DNA of 64,000 nt from JACOTV01 sp964579395 (GCA_964579395.1 CAZOFT010000009.1:1-64000); one strand, 5' to 3'. Positions 52,287 through 61,833 are shown, numbered from the stretch's first letter. Notes: generated by a model from the letters alone, not told the origin. Program-made: numbers and translations.

Positions 52287-54104
52287 TCATGACATGTTGT
52301 CACCCTGTGGTGGCATCATGGTTTTGTCTTTGTTTTTGTTTTTAACAAAGAGCACCAGGATGACCGCGATGACGATCAACATGATGATAAGCATGATGGT
52401 CACAATGAACGCATACTGCGGTGATGACTTCATCATGCTGGTATTTGAGTCACCTTTTTTCATGCCGACATCCCCGCCCGGAGTCTCACGGACTATGGTT
52501 CCGTTTTTCAACTTGAGAACGTTTGAGTCGACGTTGTTTGTCTTGTGATACTCAGCGTTTTGTGTCATATAAGTCGACGTGCTTACCGCAGTGGTCGTCC
52601 CGTTTGCACTCGTGTACTCAAGAGTGTATGGCAGAAACGGCAGGTATTCTGATGAGATGACAAACTTGCCGGTTTCATCGGCTACAACCGAATGATACGG
52701 CACCTTGGACCCCTCCACATACACAGAGACCTGTGCATTAGGAATCGGGTTGCTGTTTCGATCATATGCCACTCCCTCCAGATAGTTAGGAATCGGCTCG
52801 ATCGCTGCGTTTGCACGATTGTCTTGCGCATTCGCGTCCTTTACAAAGATGCCCATTATGCGATCGATCCATGACATGGAGCCGGTCGTCAAAGGCTGCT
52901 TCACGACTTCAAGCTCTGATACTGTTTCTCCCTGCTCAAAGGCAGACTGATCAACTCGTACCTGAAACTTTCCTTCAACATCTGCCTTTGCAGTTGCTGC
53001 AATGCGGAAGTGAGGATTTGCAGTCGTTCCATAACCCTCTTTATCGGTCCACACGTTTACTTTCGCAAACGGATGCGAGACGCGACCCTCGACAACATAC
53101 TCACCGGTCACTTTATCCAGCGTAGTGAAGTATTCGACGAGTTCAACAGGATTGTCCTGATGAGCACCTGTGGCGACAAGGGGAATATCACGATGCTGAA
53201 TCTTTCCTTTTTGCACGATATCTTCTCCTGTCTGAGCGGGATAAATATCTTTGTATATGCGTGAATATCCGCTATTCAGAGACGAAAGCGAAGTGAGCGG
53301 GAAAGTATATCCCGGCGCACTTACTTGCAGCTTGTATGTGTTGTCTGGCACCACAAACTCAAAGAGACCATCGCCCTTTGTTGTCTGAGGATTCGTGATT
53401 GCGGAGAATCCACCAAAGTCTGCATTGGTTGCTGTCTTATAGCTTGAACCATTTTTCATCATCAGAGTTACGACAGCTCCTTTGATCGGCTCGAGGGTCT
53501 GAGCATCAAATACACGACCGAACGGATCCCAGTTGATAGCCACACAGTCACTCTTGGCAACTTCAAACTCCAAGGTTCCCTGCTGCTGACCGCCTGCTGA
53601 TCCCGGCTGTGCATTTTCTCCTGAGAAGAAATTGACCGCAAGAAACTTGCGTGCAGTGTACTTGGAAAAGCTCTGCCATTCGACTGAGCCGATTTTTCCG
53701 GTAGCATCTGCTTTTGTCGGATTCGGCGCAGCGGTCTGACCGTCTGCTTTAAACATGCCTTCAAACTTATAGTTGATGGCGCTGTTTAGCTTTGCGAGAT
53801 TGCTTGCACCAAACACTTTTGAGTCACCGGCATCATTACCGGTCGTGCACAAAACCTGATTATCAACAGTGAAACACTCTACAACATACGTATCAGCATT
53901 TGGAAGCGCTTCCGCTCCTTCTTTGGTTGTCAAACGGGCACGATGCCATCGATTCCCGACACCAGCACATCCTGCACTGTCATCAGAACAATAGTGGGCA
54001 TCCAGACACATCCAGCGTTGACTCAAAGCTTGTGCTGAGGCGCTAGACGTAACTGCTAACGAAAGGAGGAGGGTTAAAAACACGCCAAATAAGTATCGTC
54101 TCAT
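52287..54104 (-). CDS. Secreted/anchored protein with carboxypeptidase-regulatory-like domains
   Basis: 605 aa from the ATG at 54104. Signal peptide (about 1-24). Two beta-sandwich regulatory-like segments: DPFGRVFDAQTLEPIKGAVV (about 200-300) and AYDRNSNPIPNAQVSVYV (about 470-560). C-terminal TM (about 572-592) with a charged KNKNKDK tail inside. Resembles CPR surface proteins encoded beside T4SS genes. Divergently transcribed from the VirB6-like gene; -10 CATATT 6 nt before the ATG. Confidence 0.8.
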   Translation of the reverse strand: MRRYLFGVFLTLLLSLAVTSSASAQALSQRWMCLDAHYCSDDSAGCAGVGNRWHRARLTTKEGAEALPNADTYVVECFTVDNQVLCTTGNDAGDSKVFGASNLAKLNSAINYKFEGMFKADGQTAAPNPTKADATGKIGSVEWQSFSKYTARKFLAVNFFSGENAQPGSAGGQQQGTLEFEVAKSDCVAINWDPFGRVFDAQTLEPIKGAVVTLMMKNGSSYKTATNADFGGFSAITNPQTTKGDGLFEFVVPDNTYKLQVSAPGYTFPLTSLSSLNSGYSRIYKDIYPAQTGEDIVQKGKIQHRDIPLVATGAHQDNPVELVEYFTTLDKVTGEYVVEGRVSHPFAKVNVWTDKEGYGTTANPHFRIAATAKADVEGKFQVRVDQSAFEQGETVSELEVVKQPLTTGSMSWIDRIMGIFVKDANAQDNRANAAIEPIPNYLEGVAYDRNSNPIPNAQVSVYVEGSKVPYHSVVADETGKFVISSEYLPFLPYTLEYTSANGTTTAVSTSTYMTQNAEYHKTNNVDSNVLKLKNGTIVRETPGGDVGMKKGDSNTSMMKSSPQYAFIVTIMLIIMLIVIAVILVLFVKNKNKDKTMMPPQGDNMS

Positions 54105-54110
54105 AGATTC

Positions 54111-54116
54111 AATATG
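54111..54116 (-). promoter_or_regulatory. -10 element for gene 52287-54104
   Basis: Minus strand CATATT, 6 nt before the ATG at 54104. Confidence 0.45.
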
Positions 54117-54244
54117 CACAATCTCAAACGTGTTGTCAAGCGCTGTCGCGTCAGTAAAGAACAAAAAGACATTCTTTCTTTTGTTTTATTTTCAAATGTT
54201 TAAAACAAAAGAAGTTATCATTGCATCTGACCCCCATTTCTGGC

Positions 54245-54250
54245 TATATT
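54245..54250 (+). promoter_or_regulatory. -10 element (leaderless) for the VirB6-like gene
   Basis: TATATT, 8 nt before the ATG at 54259. This spacing, plus the signal peptide beginning at that ATG, decides the start against the longer frame from 54130. Confidence 0.6.
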
Positions 54251-54258
54251 GTATATAT

Positions 54259-57200
54259 ATGCCCCATTCTCTGAGGCGCTTTCTTTTTTCATTGCTCACC
54301 GGTTTTGTGCTGCTTGTTGCGGTGGGTTCTTCTGTTGCGTCTGCACAAGAATATATTGATATTCCGATCACCCCACAGCCCTGTAGTGGCGCCTGGGGAT
54401 GTCCGACCGCCTTGCAAGATGCGTATGCTGAGCGAGGCGAAGCATGCGCAGTGAGCCTTGAGGATTTTCAAAACAATCCGGTCCAAAAGCACATCTGGAT
54501 CGAAGACCCAGCAATTACAGCACAGGGAAAAACCAATGAGCGAGCCCGCCAGTTCATATACTGGACACTAAACACGCAATCACTCGACTCGAGCCCGATC
54601 ATCACCAATGTCTGGCGCATCTCAAGCAACATCACCTACTTTCTCATCGCGTTTGTTGCAGCAATCATGGGCGTCAGCCTGATCATAGGCCAACGAATTC
54701 GCTTCCAATCTAAACTGCAAGTATGGCCGATCATTTTCAAAATCGGTGCAATCTTGTTGTACGTGGCCCTTTCTGCCGCGATACTTCTATTTTTGGTTCA
54801 GATATCAGAAATTCTGATGAAGTTCTTTTTAGAGGCGGTCGGTGGTCGAGACTACTTTAACATCTACTTCTCCTCTGATCCGAACGAGTTTTTGAGTGTG
54901 TCGGCAGGCGGCACTCAGCCAACCAATGCGGCTGCCAGTGGAAACAGCGAATACAACTACACACAGTTTGTCGGCTGCCGTGACCTCAATATCCGCGTCC
55001 AGGAAGGTGCGCAAGCGGAAATTCTGCTTTTTAAAATAACAAATATCACCTATTACGTGATGGGAACCATGATACTGTTGCGCAAGATTCTTCTCTGGTT
55101 CATGATCTTTGTCGCGCCGTTTGCGGCTGTACTCATCCCGTTCACATTTGTGCGCAATGTTGCATGGATCTGGCTCGGCGTATTTCTGCAGTGGCTCTTT
55201 TACGGGCCGCTGTTTGCTATGTTCTTGAGTGCAACAGGCATCATATGGAAACAGGGCATACCGTTTTTGTTCAACTTCACCAAAGTCGATAAGCTCATCG
55301 GGTACGTGTATCCAACCGCTATTAATATTACCTATGGCGGCCCGGCACAACACTTGAGCGCTCTCAACAACGGCAACTACGTCGATACATTTGCAGAGTA
55401 CGTAATCACCCTCATCATGTTGTGGGCGTGCATCATATTCCCCTGGTGGCTCTTGCGTATTTTCCGCGATTACTGCTGTGACTATCTGATGGCCATGAAG
55501 AATATTCTCTTGAATATGTATGATGAGATGCGTACTCCTCCCACCGGACCAACTCCGCCGGGCCAGGGACCCAAGCCGCAACCGGGTGCAGGAACCACCA
55601 TCTCCAAGCTCACAGACCGTGTTACGCGCGAGATTCAGCAAGGACCGGAAAAGACATTTACGTTTACTTCTGAGCAAATCAAGCAGACCGAGACATCACA
55701 GATTCTCAAGAGCATGAATGTGCAGGCAACAAAGCTTACCGATATCGCTCGATTTGAAACCAATACCGTCGAGCGCGAACAGATGAACAAGACGATTCAG
55801 AGTCTCCAAAATCCGATGAATGCAGAGACTCCTGCTCAAAGACAGAGCTTTATGACGGTCCGCACGGAGCTGTTCAATCGCGCACTCAAAGACGATAAGA
55901 TCGCGCAAAAGACCCTCGCTTCTGTATCTAATTCGGTACTCGAGCAAAAACAGCAGCGCGTCCAGATAGCAAACTCTATCAAAAATACCACCAATCAACT
56001 TGCCAATCAGCCGGTTGAGCGCGCAATATCGATGCGCATTCAGGTGCCCGAGAGCACATTGAAGTCGATCAACAATTCGATCAAAGAAAAAGTCAGCCAG
56101 TCAGAATCGATTATAAAGACAGTGACGGAAAAGACTCAGGTTGCGCAGCCGGTGGTGCAGCAGATTTTCCAGACCTGGAACACCAACATCCAACAAACAC
56201 CGACAAATATCGTCAACAACGTTACTAAAAACTCGACAGTTAACTCCCAACTAAACCAAACTGTGGCGGGTGACACAACCACGGTAAACAACATTTCGCA
56301 AACCACTTCAGTACCCCAGCAGCAAGTGCAGCAGATCCTGCAGTCGTTTACCAGCAGTCAGTCAAACTCACAAGCTGTCCAGAATGTGAGTCAGACCACC
56401 AATGTTGACAGTCAAAAAGTCCAAGACATCGTCAATCGATATGAAACGGTAAACACAAGCCAACAGCAAACAACCGTCAATAAAGAGCAGGTGTTTAACA
56501 CCGTAAGCCAACAAACCGGCGCGCCAGTCACTACCGTTTCCAATATCGTCAATGCACATGAGACCAATAAAAACGCCACTGTACAGCAGATCAGTCAGCA
56601 AACGAATGCGAGCGAGCAGGTAGTGCAAAGCGTCATCAAAAGCTACGAAACAAACCAACAGGCCATGACCCAAAAGGCCGGTGACACCACGATCGTGGCG
56701 CAGACAATCGCCCAACAGACCGGCATGCCGATTAACACGGTACAAAACGTCATCAACACCTGGAAGCAGCAGGCAGTAACTACCGAAGAAAATAAGATTC
56801 ACAACATCTCAGAGAGTACACATATCGACGAAAAGAAGGTGCAAAATGTTGTCGAGCAATTCCAGCAGGCAAAGCAGCAGCGTGTGAAAGCTGTCATCAA
56901 AGAGATTCATCAGGCAGCCAAAAAAGATAAGACTGTGGTCGCTGAAATCGCAAAGCAGCACAATGTGAAAGAACATGATGTGGAACAACTGCTTGAGGCG
57001 CAAGAAGCAACCGTCGCTACCCAGGAAAGCGAACCGGTTGAAAAGCGCATCACTCTTCCGCAGACGGTTTCGATTGAAGACTACGAAGAGGTAAAGAAGA
57101 TGTGGATGAAACAATATCAGTCGGGCGAGATTCCCGCGACAGAAAATATGCAGGGACGCGACGAGTGGGTCAATCACGATATTGTCTTTATCACAAACAC

Positions 57201-57708
57201 CCTCAACAAACTTACGAGCGAAGACCAGGAGATAAAAGAGGAAGGTCTAAGCGACGTTGGCTATATTCTTCCGATATTTATGATCAACAACTTCCAGGGA
57301 GATGAGCTGTTGGTTTATCTGAAAGCAAAGCTTGAAGCTGCAAAGAGTGTTGAGGAGATGCTGGAGCGCGAACAGGAGATCAAAGACAAGCTTGCTGCAA
57401 AGAGTGACGATCTGGTCGAAGTCGATGCTGCCAAGCCAAAGGAAGAGGAAAACACCATGACGCTCGAGCAGTCGCTTGAACTCCCCGGCGAAGAAGGTGA
57501 ATCCGGTGAGCCAAAGGAACAGCCGTTTGGCGCAGATGAAAACAGCGAACAGACACCTGCTGAAGCAGGCGAAGAAACCGGCACGGAGCAAGGTCAAAGT
57601 TCTGTAGCCGATGATCTCGTTGCCAACCCTCCCCAAGCAGAGTCTCCAGCTCAAGAGGCAGCGGCTCCCATGCCAGGCACAGAAGAAGGCGAGAAACAAC
57701 CCTCCTGA
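54259..57708 (+). CDS. VirB6-like T4SS membrane protein with HTH-like repeat tail
   Basis: 1149 aa from the ATG at 54259. Signal peptide (about 1-33). Several TM helices (about 120-430) with the polytopic VirB6/TrbL layout (FIAFVAAIMGVSL, ILLWFMIFVAPFAAVLIPF, IIFPWWLLRIF). A Pro-rich linker (about 430-450) is followed by a long helical Gln-rich tail. Residues about 615-917 hold eight HTH-like repeats. The C-terminus (about 930-1149) is acidic. VirB6 forms the inner-membrane channel of T4SS. The tail is far longer than in classic VirB6 and is presumably cytoplasmic. Confidence 0.82.
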   Translation: MPHSLRRFLFSLLTGFVLLVAVGSSVASAQEYIDIPITPQPCSGAWGCPTALQDAYAERGEACAVSLEDFQNNPVQKHIWIEDPAITAQGKTNERARQFIYWTLNTQSLDSSPIITNVWRISSNITYFLIAFVAAIMGVSLIIGQRIRFQSKLQVWPIIFKIGAILLYVALSAAILLFLVQISEILMKFFLEAVGGRDYFNIYFSSDPNEFLSVSAGGTQPTNAAASGNSEYNYTQFVGCRDLNIRVQEGAQAEILLFKITNITYYVMGTMILLRKILLWFMIFVAPFAAVLIPFTFVRNVAWIWLGVFLQWLFYGPLFAMFLSATGIIWKQGIPFLFNFTKVDKLIGYVYPTAINITYGGPAQHLSALNNGNYVDTFAEYVITLIMLWACIIFPWWLLRIFRDYCCDYLMAMKNILLNMYDEMRTPPTGPTPPGQGPKPQPGAGTTISKLTDRVTREIQQGPEKTFTFTSEQIKQTETSQILKSMNVQATKLTDIARFETNTVEREQMNKTIQSLQNPMNAETPAQRQSFMTVRTELFNRALKDDKIAQKTLASVSNSVLEQKQQRVQIANSIKNTTNQLANQPVERAISMRIQVPESTLKSINNSIKEKVSQSESIIKTVTEKTQVAQPVVQQIFQTWNTNIQQTPTNIVNNVTKNSTVNSQLNQTVAGDTTTVNNISQTTSVPQQQVQQILQSFTSSQSNSQAVQNVSQTTNVDSQKVQDIVNRYETVNTSQQQTTVNKEQVFNTVSQQTGAPVTTVSNIVNAHETNKNATVQQISQQTNASEQVVQSVIKSYETNQQAMTQKAGDTTIVAQTIAQQTGMPINTVQNVINTWKQQAVTTEENKIHNISESTHIDEKKVQNVVEQFQQAKQQRVKAVIKEIHQAAKKDKTVVAEIAKQHNVKEHDVEQLLEAQEATVATQESEPVEKRITLPQTVSIEDYEEVKKMWMKQYQSGEIPATENMQGRDEWVNHDIVFITNTLNKLTSEDQEIKEEGLSDVGYILPIFMINNFQGDELLVYLKAKLEAAKSVEEMLEREQEIKDKLAAKSDDLVEVDAAKPKEEENTMTLEQSLELPGEEGESGEPKEQPFGADENSEQTPAEAGEETGTEQGQSSVADDLVANPPQAESPAQEAAAPMPGTEEGEKQPS
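56101..57008 (+). repeat. Eight tandem HTH-like protein repeats in the VirB6-like tail
   Basis: Repeat units (approximate starts): 56101, 56275, 56371, 56488, 56577, 56691, 56794, 56932. Example units: VAQTIAQQTGMPINTVQNVI and VQQISQQTNASEQVVQSVIK. Shared pattern: hydrophobic-x2-hydrophobic-(S/A/T)-x2-T-x-(V/A/M)-x4-V-x2-(I/V)-(I/V/L)-x2-aromatic. The spacing matches a helix-turn-helix, as in the tail of IAQETGVSRSTV-type regulators. DNA-level identity is low, so these are protein repeats and not simple tandem DNA. Confidence 0.72.
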
Positions 57709-57730
57709 CACTCATTGATGAACCATATTC

Positions 57731-57736
57731 TATAAT
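57731..57736 (+). promoter_or_regulatory. -10 element (leaderless) for the GH39-like gene
   Basis: Perfect TATAAT, 6 nt before the ATG at 57743. Confidence 0.68.
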
Positions 57737-57742
57737 GACCGC

Positions 57743-59179
57743 ATGCAGGATGATATAAAAGCAACGCTTCGCAAGAGACTAATGGTCACGCTGGTAGTGA
57801 CTGCACTTGCGCTCCCCCTTTCGATAGGTCTTTTTGTCAGCTACTTTATATTGGGCACGTTTGCCAAGGCAAATATTCGCGTCGATGCCTCCCGGCCTGT
57901 TGCGGTACTTAAGGATAATTGGCGCGGCTTTGCCCAGGGCGGTGAGGAGATCGGAGTACGCATGATTCAGCCGGTCATCCCCCACATGAAGACACTGAAC
58001 CCGCGCTATATCCGCATCGACCATGTGTATGATTTTTATGATGTTGTAAAGCGTGATGGTGAAAACCGCTTGGTGTTCAACTGGGGTCAGCTTGATCAGA
58101 CAGTGTGTGATATATATGCGACAGGAGCAAAACCTTTTTTCTCACTCGGCTACATGCCGGCAACCATCTCCTCAGACGGCACCCCGATCGGTGCGCCCAA
58201 CGACTGGAACGAGTGGGCGCAGACCGTACAGGCCACAATAGAGCGCTACAGTGGCCAGGAGACTGTTTTATGCGACGGACAGGTGCTCGGAGATAAGCTT
58301 AACGATATACATTATGAGGTGTGGAATGAGCCGGATCTTGAGCAGTTTGGAAAATGGAGTATTTATGGCGGTAATAAAAGCTATCTGAACCTCTATTACC
58401 ACGCCGCCATGGGAGCACAACGCGCGCAGTCTGTGCGAACTTTTGCTATCGGCGGGCCCTCGACAACTGCCCCCTACCGCAACTGGATGCAGACATTTAT
58501 GCGCTATGTACAGCAAAATCGCCTTCGTATGGATTTTCTCTCCTGGCATAAATACAGCGATGACCCGAGCTCATATGGCCGCGATATCCAAGACACGCAC
58601 AGCTGGCTTAATGCAGACGCGTATCCTTCTTACTACAATGTTCCGTTTATCGTGACTGAGTGGGGCATTGATTCTGCAGGAACCGAAGCCTACAATGGGC
58701 GCGTTGCGGCAGCACATGCAGTGGCTGTTGTAAAAGAGATGATTGCCAATCAGCTCCAGCTTGGATTGGCTTTTGAACCGGTCGACGGACCGCAATCACA
58801 GTTTGGCGTAATTGATCGAAGCGGAAAAACCAAACCGCGATACTACGCATTTAAGATGCTTGACGTGCTCAGCGGCGCACACGCATTGGGAGTCAGTGGA
58901 GAAACTGACCATATTCGCATTATTGCCGCAAAACAACCGACCTCAGGCGAGGTGGCAATCATAGCGGCAAATTACGACACTGCAGGCAAGCATGAGGAAG
59001 AGGTTCCGATCACAATAGCGGGTCTTGCACCCGGCACATATCAAATCTTTACAACCACGCTCGGGCTTCCGAGGCGCGAAATAGAAGGCGCAACAATCTC
59101 AGGTGCAGAGGATGTGGTACGAAGCATTTACATGCTTCCGAATGACGTGGTGCTTATTGAAGCCATTCCGACTCAATAA
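57743..59179 (+). CDS. Membrane-anchored GH39-like glycoside hydrolase
   Basis: 478 aa. N-terminal TM (about 14-38), then an (alpha/beta)8 clan GH-A catalytic domain: acid/base Glu in YEVWNEPDL (about 195) and nucleophile Glu in IVTEWGID (about 305). A C-terminal beta domain covers about 390-478. The family could also be GH5-like or GH79-like; the NEP...TEWG pair is strong. It would act on host or own surface glycans. It follows the VirB6-like gene but has its own promoter. Confidence 0.82.
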   Translation: MQDDIKATLRKRLMVTLVVTALALPLSIGLFVSYFILGTFAKANIRVDASRPVAVLKDNWRGFAQGGEEIGVRMIQPVIPHMKTLNPRYIRIDHVYDFYDVVKRDGENRLVFNWGQLDQTVCDIYATGAKPFFSLGYMPATISSDGTPIGAPNDWNEWAQTVQATIERYSGQETVLCDGQVLGDKLNDIHYEVWNEPDLEQFGKWSIYGGNKSYLNLYYHAAMGAQRAQSVRTFAIGGPSTTAPYRNWMQTFMRYVQQNRLRMDFLSWHKYSDDPSSYGRDIQDTHSWLNADAYPSYYNVPFIVTEWGIDSAGTEAYNGRVAAAHAVAVVKEMIANQLQLGLAFEPVDGPQSQFGVIDRSGKTKPRYYAFKMLDVLSGAHALGVSGETDHIRIIAAKQPTSGEVAIIAANYDTAGKHEEEVPITIAGLAPGTYQIFTTTLGLPRREIEGATISGAEDVVRSIYMLPNDVVLIEAIPTQ

Positions 59180-59568
59180 CGCTTGAGGTCTTCAAGGGGG
59201 ATCTCCTGCCCGTCGTCAAGGCGCTGAATGACACCGTTTGGATGTACAATAACACCGTCTTTGGAGATTGAGGTGCCATCATCCAACTTTACTTCATCTT
59301 TTACTTCGACCGACTCACCGTTTCTCCACACAGACACTTTTCCGTCTTTGTATTCAACCGCATCCTGACGAACACCCTTTCCTTCTTTGAGCTCCATGAC
59401 ACTAACACTGATCATTGCCTTCACTTGCTCGATGTTGCGAAACAACATAAATTGAGAAACAGACAAAAGAAGCACGGACACAATCAGGATTATGATAAGC
59501 GCATTCTGATTATCAGACTGTGAAAATGATTGTTGCGTGGGGGTTGAGGTGGTTGTTTTTTTGGCCAT
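59173..59568 (-). CDS. Single-TM protein with DUF6799-like repeats
   Basis: 131 aa. Ser/Thr/Gln-rich N-terminus, TM (about 24-44), short helical stalk, then two beta hairpins of the DGTSISKDGVIVHPNGVIQR type. Family assignment to DUF6799-like is by pattern only. The stop overlaps the convergent glycosidase stop by 7 nt. -10 TACACT (complement of 59576-59581), 7 nt before the ATG. Confidence 0.66.
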   Translation of the reverse strand: MAKKTTTSTPTQQSFSQSDNQNALIIILIVSVLLLSVSQFMLFRNIEQVKAMISVSVMELKEGKGVRQDAVEYKDGKVSVWRNGESVEVKDEVKLDDGTSISKDGVIVHPNGVIQRLDDGQEIPLEDLKRY

Positions 59569-59620
59569 GATGGTTAGTGTAAAGTAAATGACTAATAGTG
59601 ATTATACATTAGTTTGATTT

Positions 59621-60067
59621 CTAAAAGGAAACGATGGAGCGAAGCTTTTCAAACAAGCTGGCGCGCTCCTCTTTCTGCTCATCCACCATGTCGCCATGGG
59701 TTCCACGAATCATATTCCATAACGAGCGTCGTGATGACGCAGTTGCTTCCCGAAATTCTTTTCGCTGCTCAATAGATTCTTTTAAAATCATGCGTCGTTC
59801 TGCTGCATTTGTCGCGCCTTTCATATCTTCCCGAAATTCTTTTCGCATTTCGACACCTTCACTGGCTCGGTTTTTTCGAAACTCCTGCATTTGACCGCGT
59901 GCACCCTCCCGAAACTCCATCCGTTCTTGGCGTTGAATCTCATGCATTTCACCTCGATCATCACGCCACTGCATCATGTCATCTTTTACCGAATCTTCAG
60001 CATGTACGCGAAGCGCCACGGTGAGCAAAATGAAACCAATGGTCAAAGTGGATTTTATCTGTGACAT
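59621..60067 (-). CDS. Secreted helical Arg/Glu/Met-rich protein
   Basis: 148 aa. Signal peptide (about 1-23, VHA-ED). The mature protein is one long charged helix with repeats of REF and ME spacing (MEFREGARGQMQEFRKN, MRKEFREDMKG), looking like CpxP/Spy-type periplasmic proteins but without the LTxxQ motif. No family call. -10 TATAAT (complement of 60076-60081), 8 nt before the ATG. Confidence 0.66.
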   Translation of the reverse strand: MSQIKSTLTIGFILLTVALRVHAEDSVKDDMMQWRDDRGEMHEIQRQERMEFREGARGQMQEFRKNRASEGVEMRKEFREDMKGATNAAERRMILKESIEQRKEFREATASSRRSLWNMIRGTHGDMVDEQKEERASLFEKLRSIVSF

Positions 60068-60153
60068 ATGCCCCCATTATATGATCAGTATCCAGCAAAT
60101 TGCAAGAACACCCGCTTCAATCAAGAGCCAGTATCCTCGACTCTCCCATCGGC

Positions 60154-60159
60154 TATACT
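60154..60159 (+). promoter_or_regulatory. -10 element (leaderless) for acylphosphatase
   Basis: TATACT, 7 nt before the ATG at 60167; an in-frame ATG at 60161 is only 1 nt after it and is rejected. Confidence 0.65.
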
Positions 60160-60166
60160 AATGGGT

Positions 60167-60472
60167 ATGATTCATCAAGTACGTTTGCAAGTGATTGGCT
60201 CGGTAATTGGCGTCGGGTTTCGCGCATGGTGTCGCATCCAGGCACGCGAGCACCATGTCACAGGATGGGTGCGCAATAATGAAGACCGTGATGATGTATT
60301 TGGTCCGCAAGGAGGCGTAGAGATAGTGGCACAGGCGGAAGAAGCGGACTTGATGGCGTTTATAGAAGAGATTAAAAAAGGCTCACCGATCGCACGCGTT
60401 CAGGAAGTACTTATAAATCCTGAGGTTCCCAAGCAAAAGTTTGATGAGTTCGTGATAAAACGCACCGTTTAA
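60167..60472 (+). CDS. acyP: Acylphosphatase
   Basis: 101 aa from the ATG at 60167. Phosphate-binding loop GSVIGVGFRAW with catalytic Arg, and GWVRNNEDRDD with catalytic Asn, then the ferredoxin-like core GGVEIVAQAEEADLMAFIEEIKKGS. It hydrolyses acyl phosphates. Its stop overlaps the murD stop by 4 nt. Confidence 0.93.
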   Translation: MIHQVRLQVIGSVIGVGFRAWCRIQAREHHVTGWVRNNEDRDDVFGPQGGVEIVAQAEEADLMAFIEEIKKGSPIARVQEVLINPEVPKQKFDEFVIKRTV

Positions 60473-61776
60473 AGAGCTGTCACTGCCTCTTTATACTTCG
60501 CTCCCCGTTCTTTGTAGTTTTCAAACATGTCAAAACTAGCACAGGCGGGAGACAACAAAACCACGTCGCCGGATTTGGCCAATGTGCGCGCTGCATGCAC
60601 AATTTCTTCCATATCAGAAAGCCCCTCGACATACGGCGTTTGTGGTTTGTATCCGGCCTCAGTAAGCGCTTCTTTTATACGCTTCCACTCGCGGCCGATT
60701 CCGATGATACCGCGGATTGAATCCGCTGAAGCAGTTATTGTGTTGGCTAACTCATTGAAATCACTTTGCTTTTCGGATCCTCCCAAGATAAGAACTTTCG
60801 GCTCAGCAAAGGCAGTAATGGCAGCGATCGCTGTTTCAGGAACGGTCGAAAATGAGTCGTTGTAGTACTGGACGCCACCAAGCTCCCGCACCGGTTCGAT
60901 GCGATGCTCAAGGCCCACAAAGGTAGAAGTGGCTTTTTGAATCTGCGCATGGGTGACTCCAGCCACATACGCTGCTGCCGCGGCTGCACAGACATTTTCC
61001 CAGTTGTGCTGTCCGGGGAGGAGGATCGTGTCAGTTCCCATCATGGTCGACTGCATGCCGCCATCTGACAGCACCACGTCGCCATCTTCGATATACACGC
61101 CTGTTTCCACCGGGTGACGGGCCGAGACCTCATAGGGTTCGGCCTCACTTTGCTTGGCAATCAAGACGCTATTAGCGTAGTCGCTGTTGTAGATCACAAA
61201 ATCTTCATCCGTTTGAAAAGCAACAAGCGGAGCTTTTGCATTGACATACTCTTCTTTTGAGTGGTGCCAATCCATGTGCTCGCTGGTCACCATGAGCACC
61301 ACGGCAATATGCGGACTTACCGTCAGATCCATCAGCTGAAAACTACTCAGCTCCAACACCACCCATGATTCTGCGGTGAGACTATCGATAAAATCCAAAG
61401 GCGGCGTACCGATATTGCCACCCAGGTAAGCATCACGGTAGGAGGCGCGGAGCATTTCATAAATGAGCGTCGATGTGGTGCCTTTTCCTTTTGTGCCCGT
61501 TACCCCGATGATGTTTTTTGTGGGAGAGTTTGCAAAAAATAGTTTTGTTGCAGAAGTGATCTCCACTCCATTTTTAGCTGCCTCAACAAGATGCGGGTGA
61601 TCGGGACGAATGCCCGGTGAGCGCACAACAAGCTGATATGCAGCCAATGTGTCAATATCATCTGTTGAATCATAGAGGTGAACATCAGCTCCGTGCTTGA
61701 GCAAATAGGTCTGAGCGCTTTTTCCTTCAACACCAGATCCGATGACAGCTATGCGACGGTTTTGCAGTGGAATCAT
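60469..61776 (-). CDS. murD: UDP-N-acetylmuramoylalanine-D-glutamate ligase
   Basis: 435 aa. N-terminal Rossmann domain (AVIGSGVEGKSAQTYL), ATP loop GVTGTKGKGTTS (about 112-123), central ligase motifs SSFQLMDL and EHMDWH, and the C-terminal YYNDSFSTVPETAIAA plus LLSPACASFDMFENYKERG. It adds D-Glu to the peptidoglycan stem. Standard length. Promoter TGCTACAAT 6 nt before the ATG. Confidence 0.94.
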   Translation of the reverse strand: MIPLQNRRIAVIGSGVEGKSAQTYLLKHGADVHLYDSTDDIDTLAAYQLVVRSPGIRPDHPHLVEAAKNGVEITSATKLFFANSPTKNIIGVTGTKGKGTTSTLIYEMLRASYRDAYLGGNIGTPPLDFIDSLTAESWVVLELSSFQLMDLTVSPHIAVVLMVTSEHMDWHHSKEEYVNAKAPLVAFQTDEDFVIYNSDYANSVLIAKQSEAEPYEVSARHPVETGVYIEDGDVVLSDGGMQSTMMGTDTILLPGQHNWENVCAAAAAAYVAGVTHAQIQKATSTFVGLEHRIEPVRELGGVQYYNDSFSTVPETAIAAITAFAEPKVLILGGSEKQSDFNELANTITASADSIRGIIGIGREWKRIKEALTEAGYKPQTPYVEGLSDMEEIVHAARTLAKSGDVVLLSPACASFDMFENYKERGAKYKEAVTAL

Positions 61777-61782
61777 GCTGAT

Positions 61783-61791
61783 ATTGTAGCA
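61783..61791 (-). promoter_or_regulatory. Extended -10 promoter (leaderless) for murD
   Basis: Minus strand TGCTACAAT, 6 nt before the ATG at 61776. Confidence 0.68.
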
Positions 61792-61797
61792 AATCCA

Positions 61798-61826
61798 TTG
61801 CTATAACAAGCCCAAACTGGTACAAT
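61798..61826 (+). promoter_or_regulatory. Promoter of the tRNA-Lys gene
   Basis: -35 TTGCTA (61798-61803), 17-bp spacer, -10 TACAAT preceded by TGG (61818-61826). Predicted start near 61833, about 60 nt before the mature tRNA. Confidence 0.72.
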
Positions 61827-61833
61827 ACTACTT

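Noticed and set aside
54829..55677. Long minus-strand ORF (282 aa) inside the VirB6-like gene
   Set aside because: It is antisense to membrane helices of a well-supported protein, has no domain and no promoter; open frame is explained by codon usage of the real gene.
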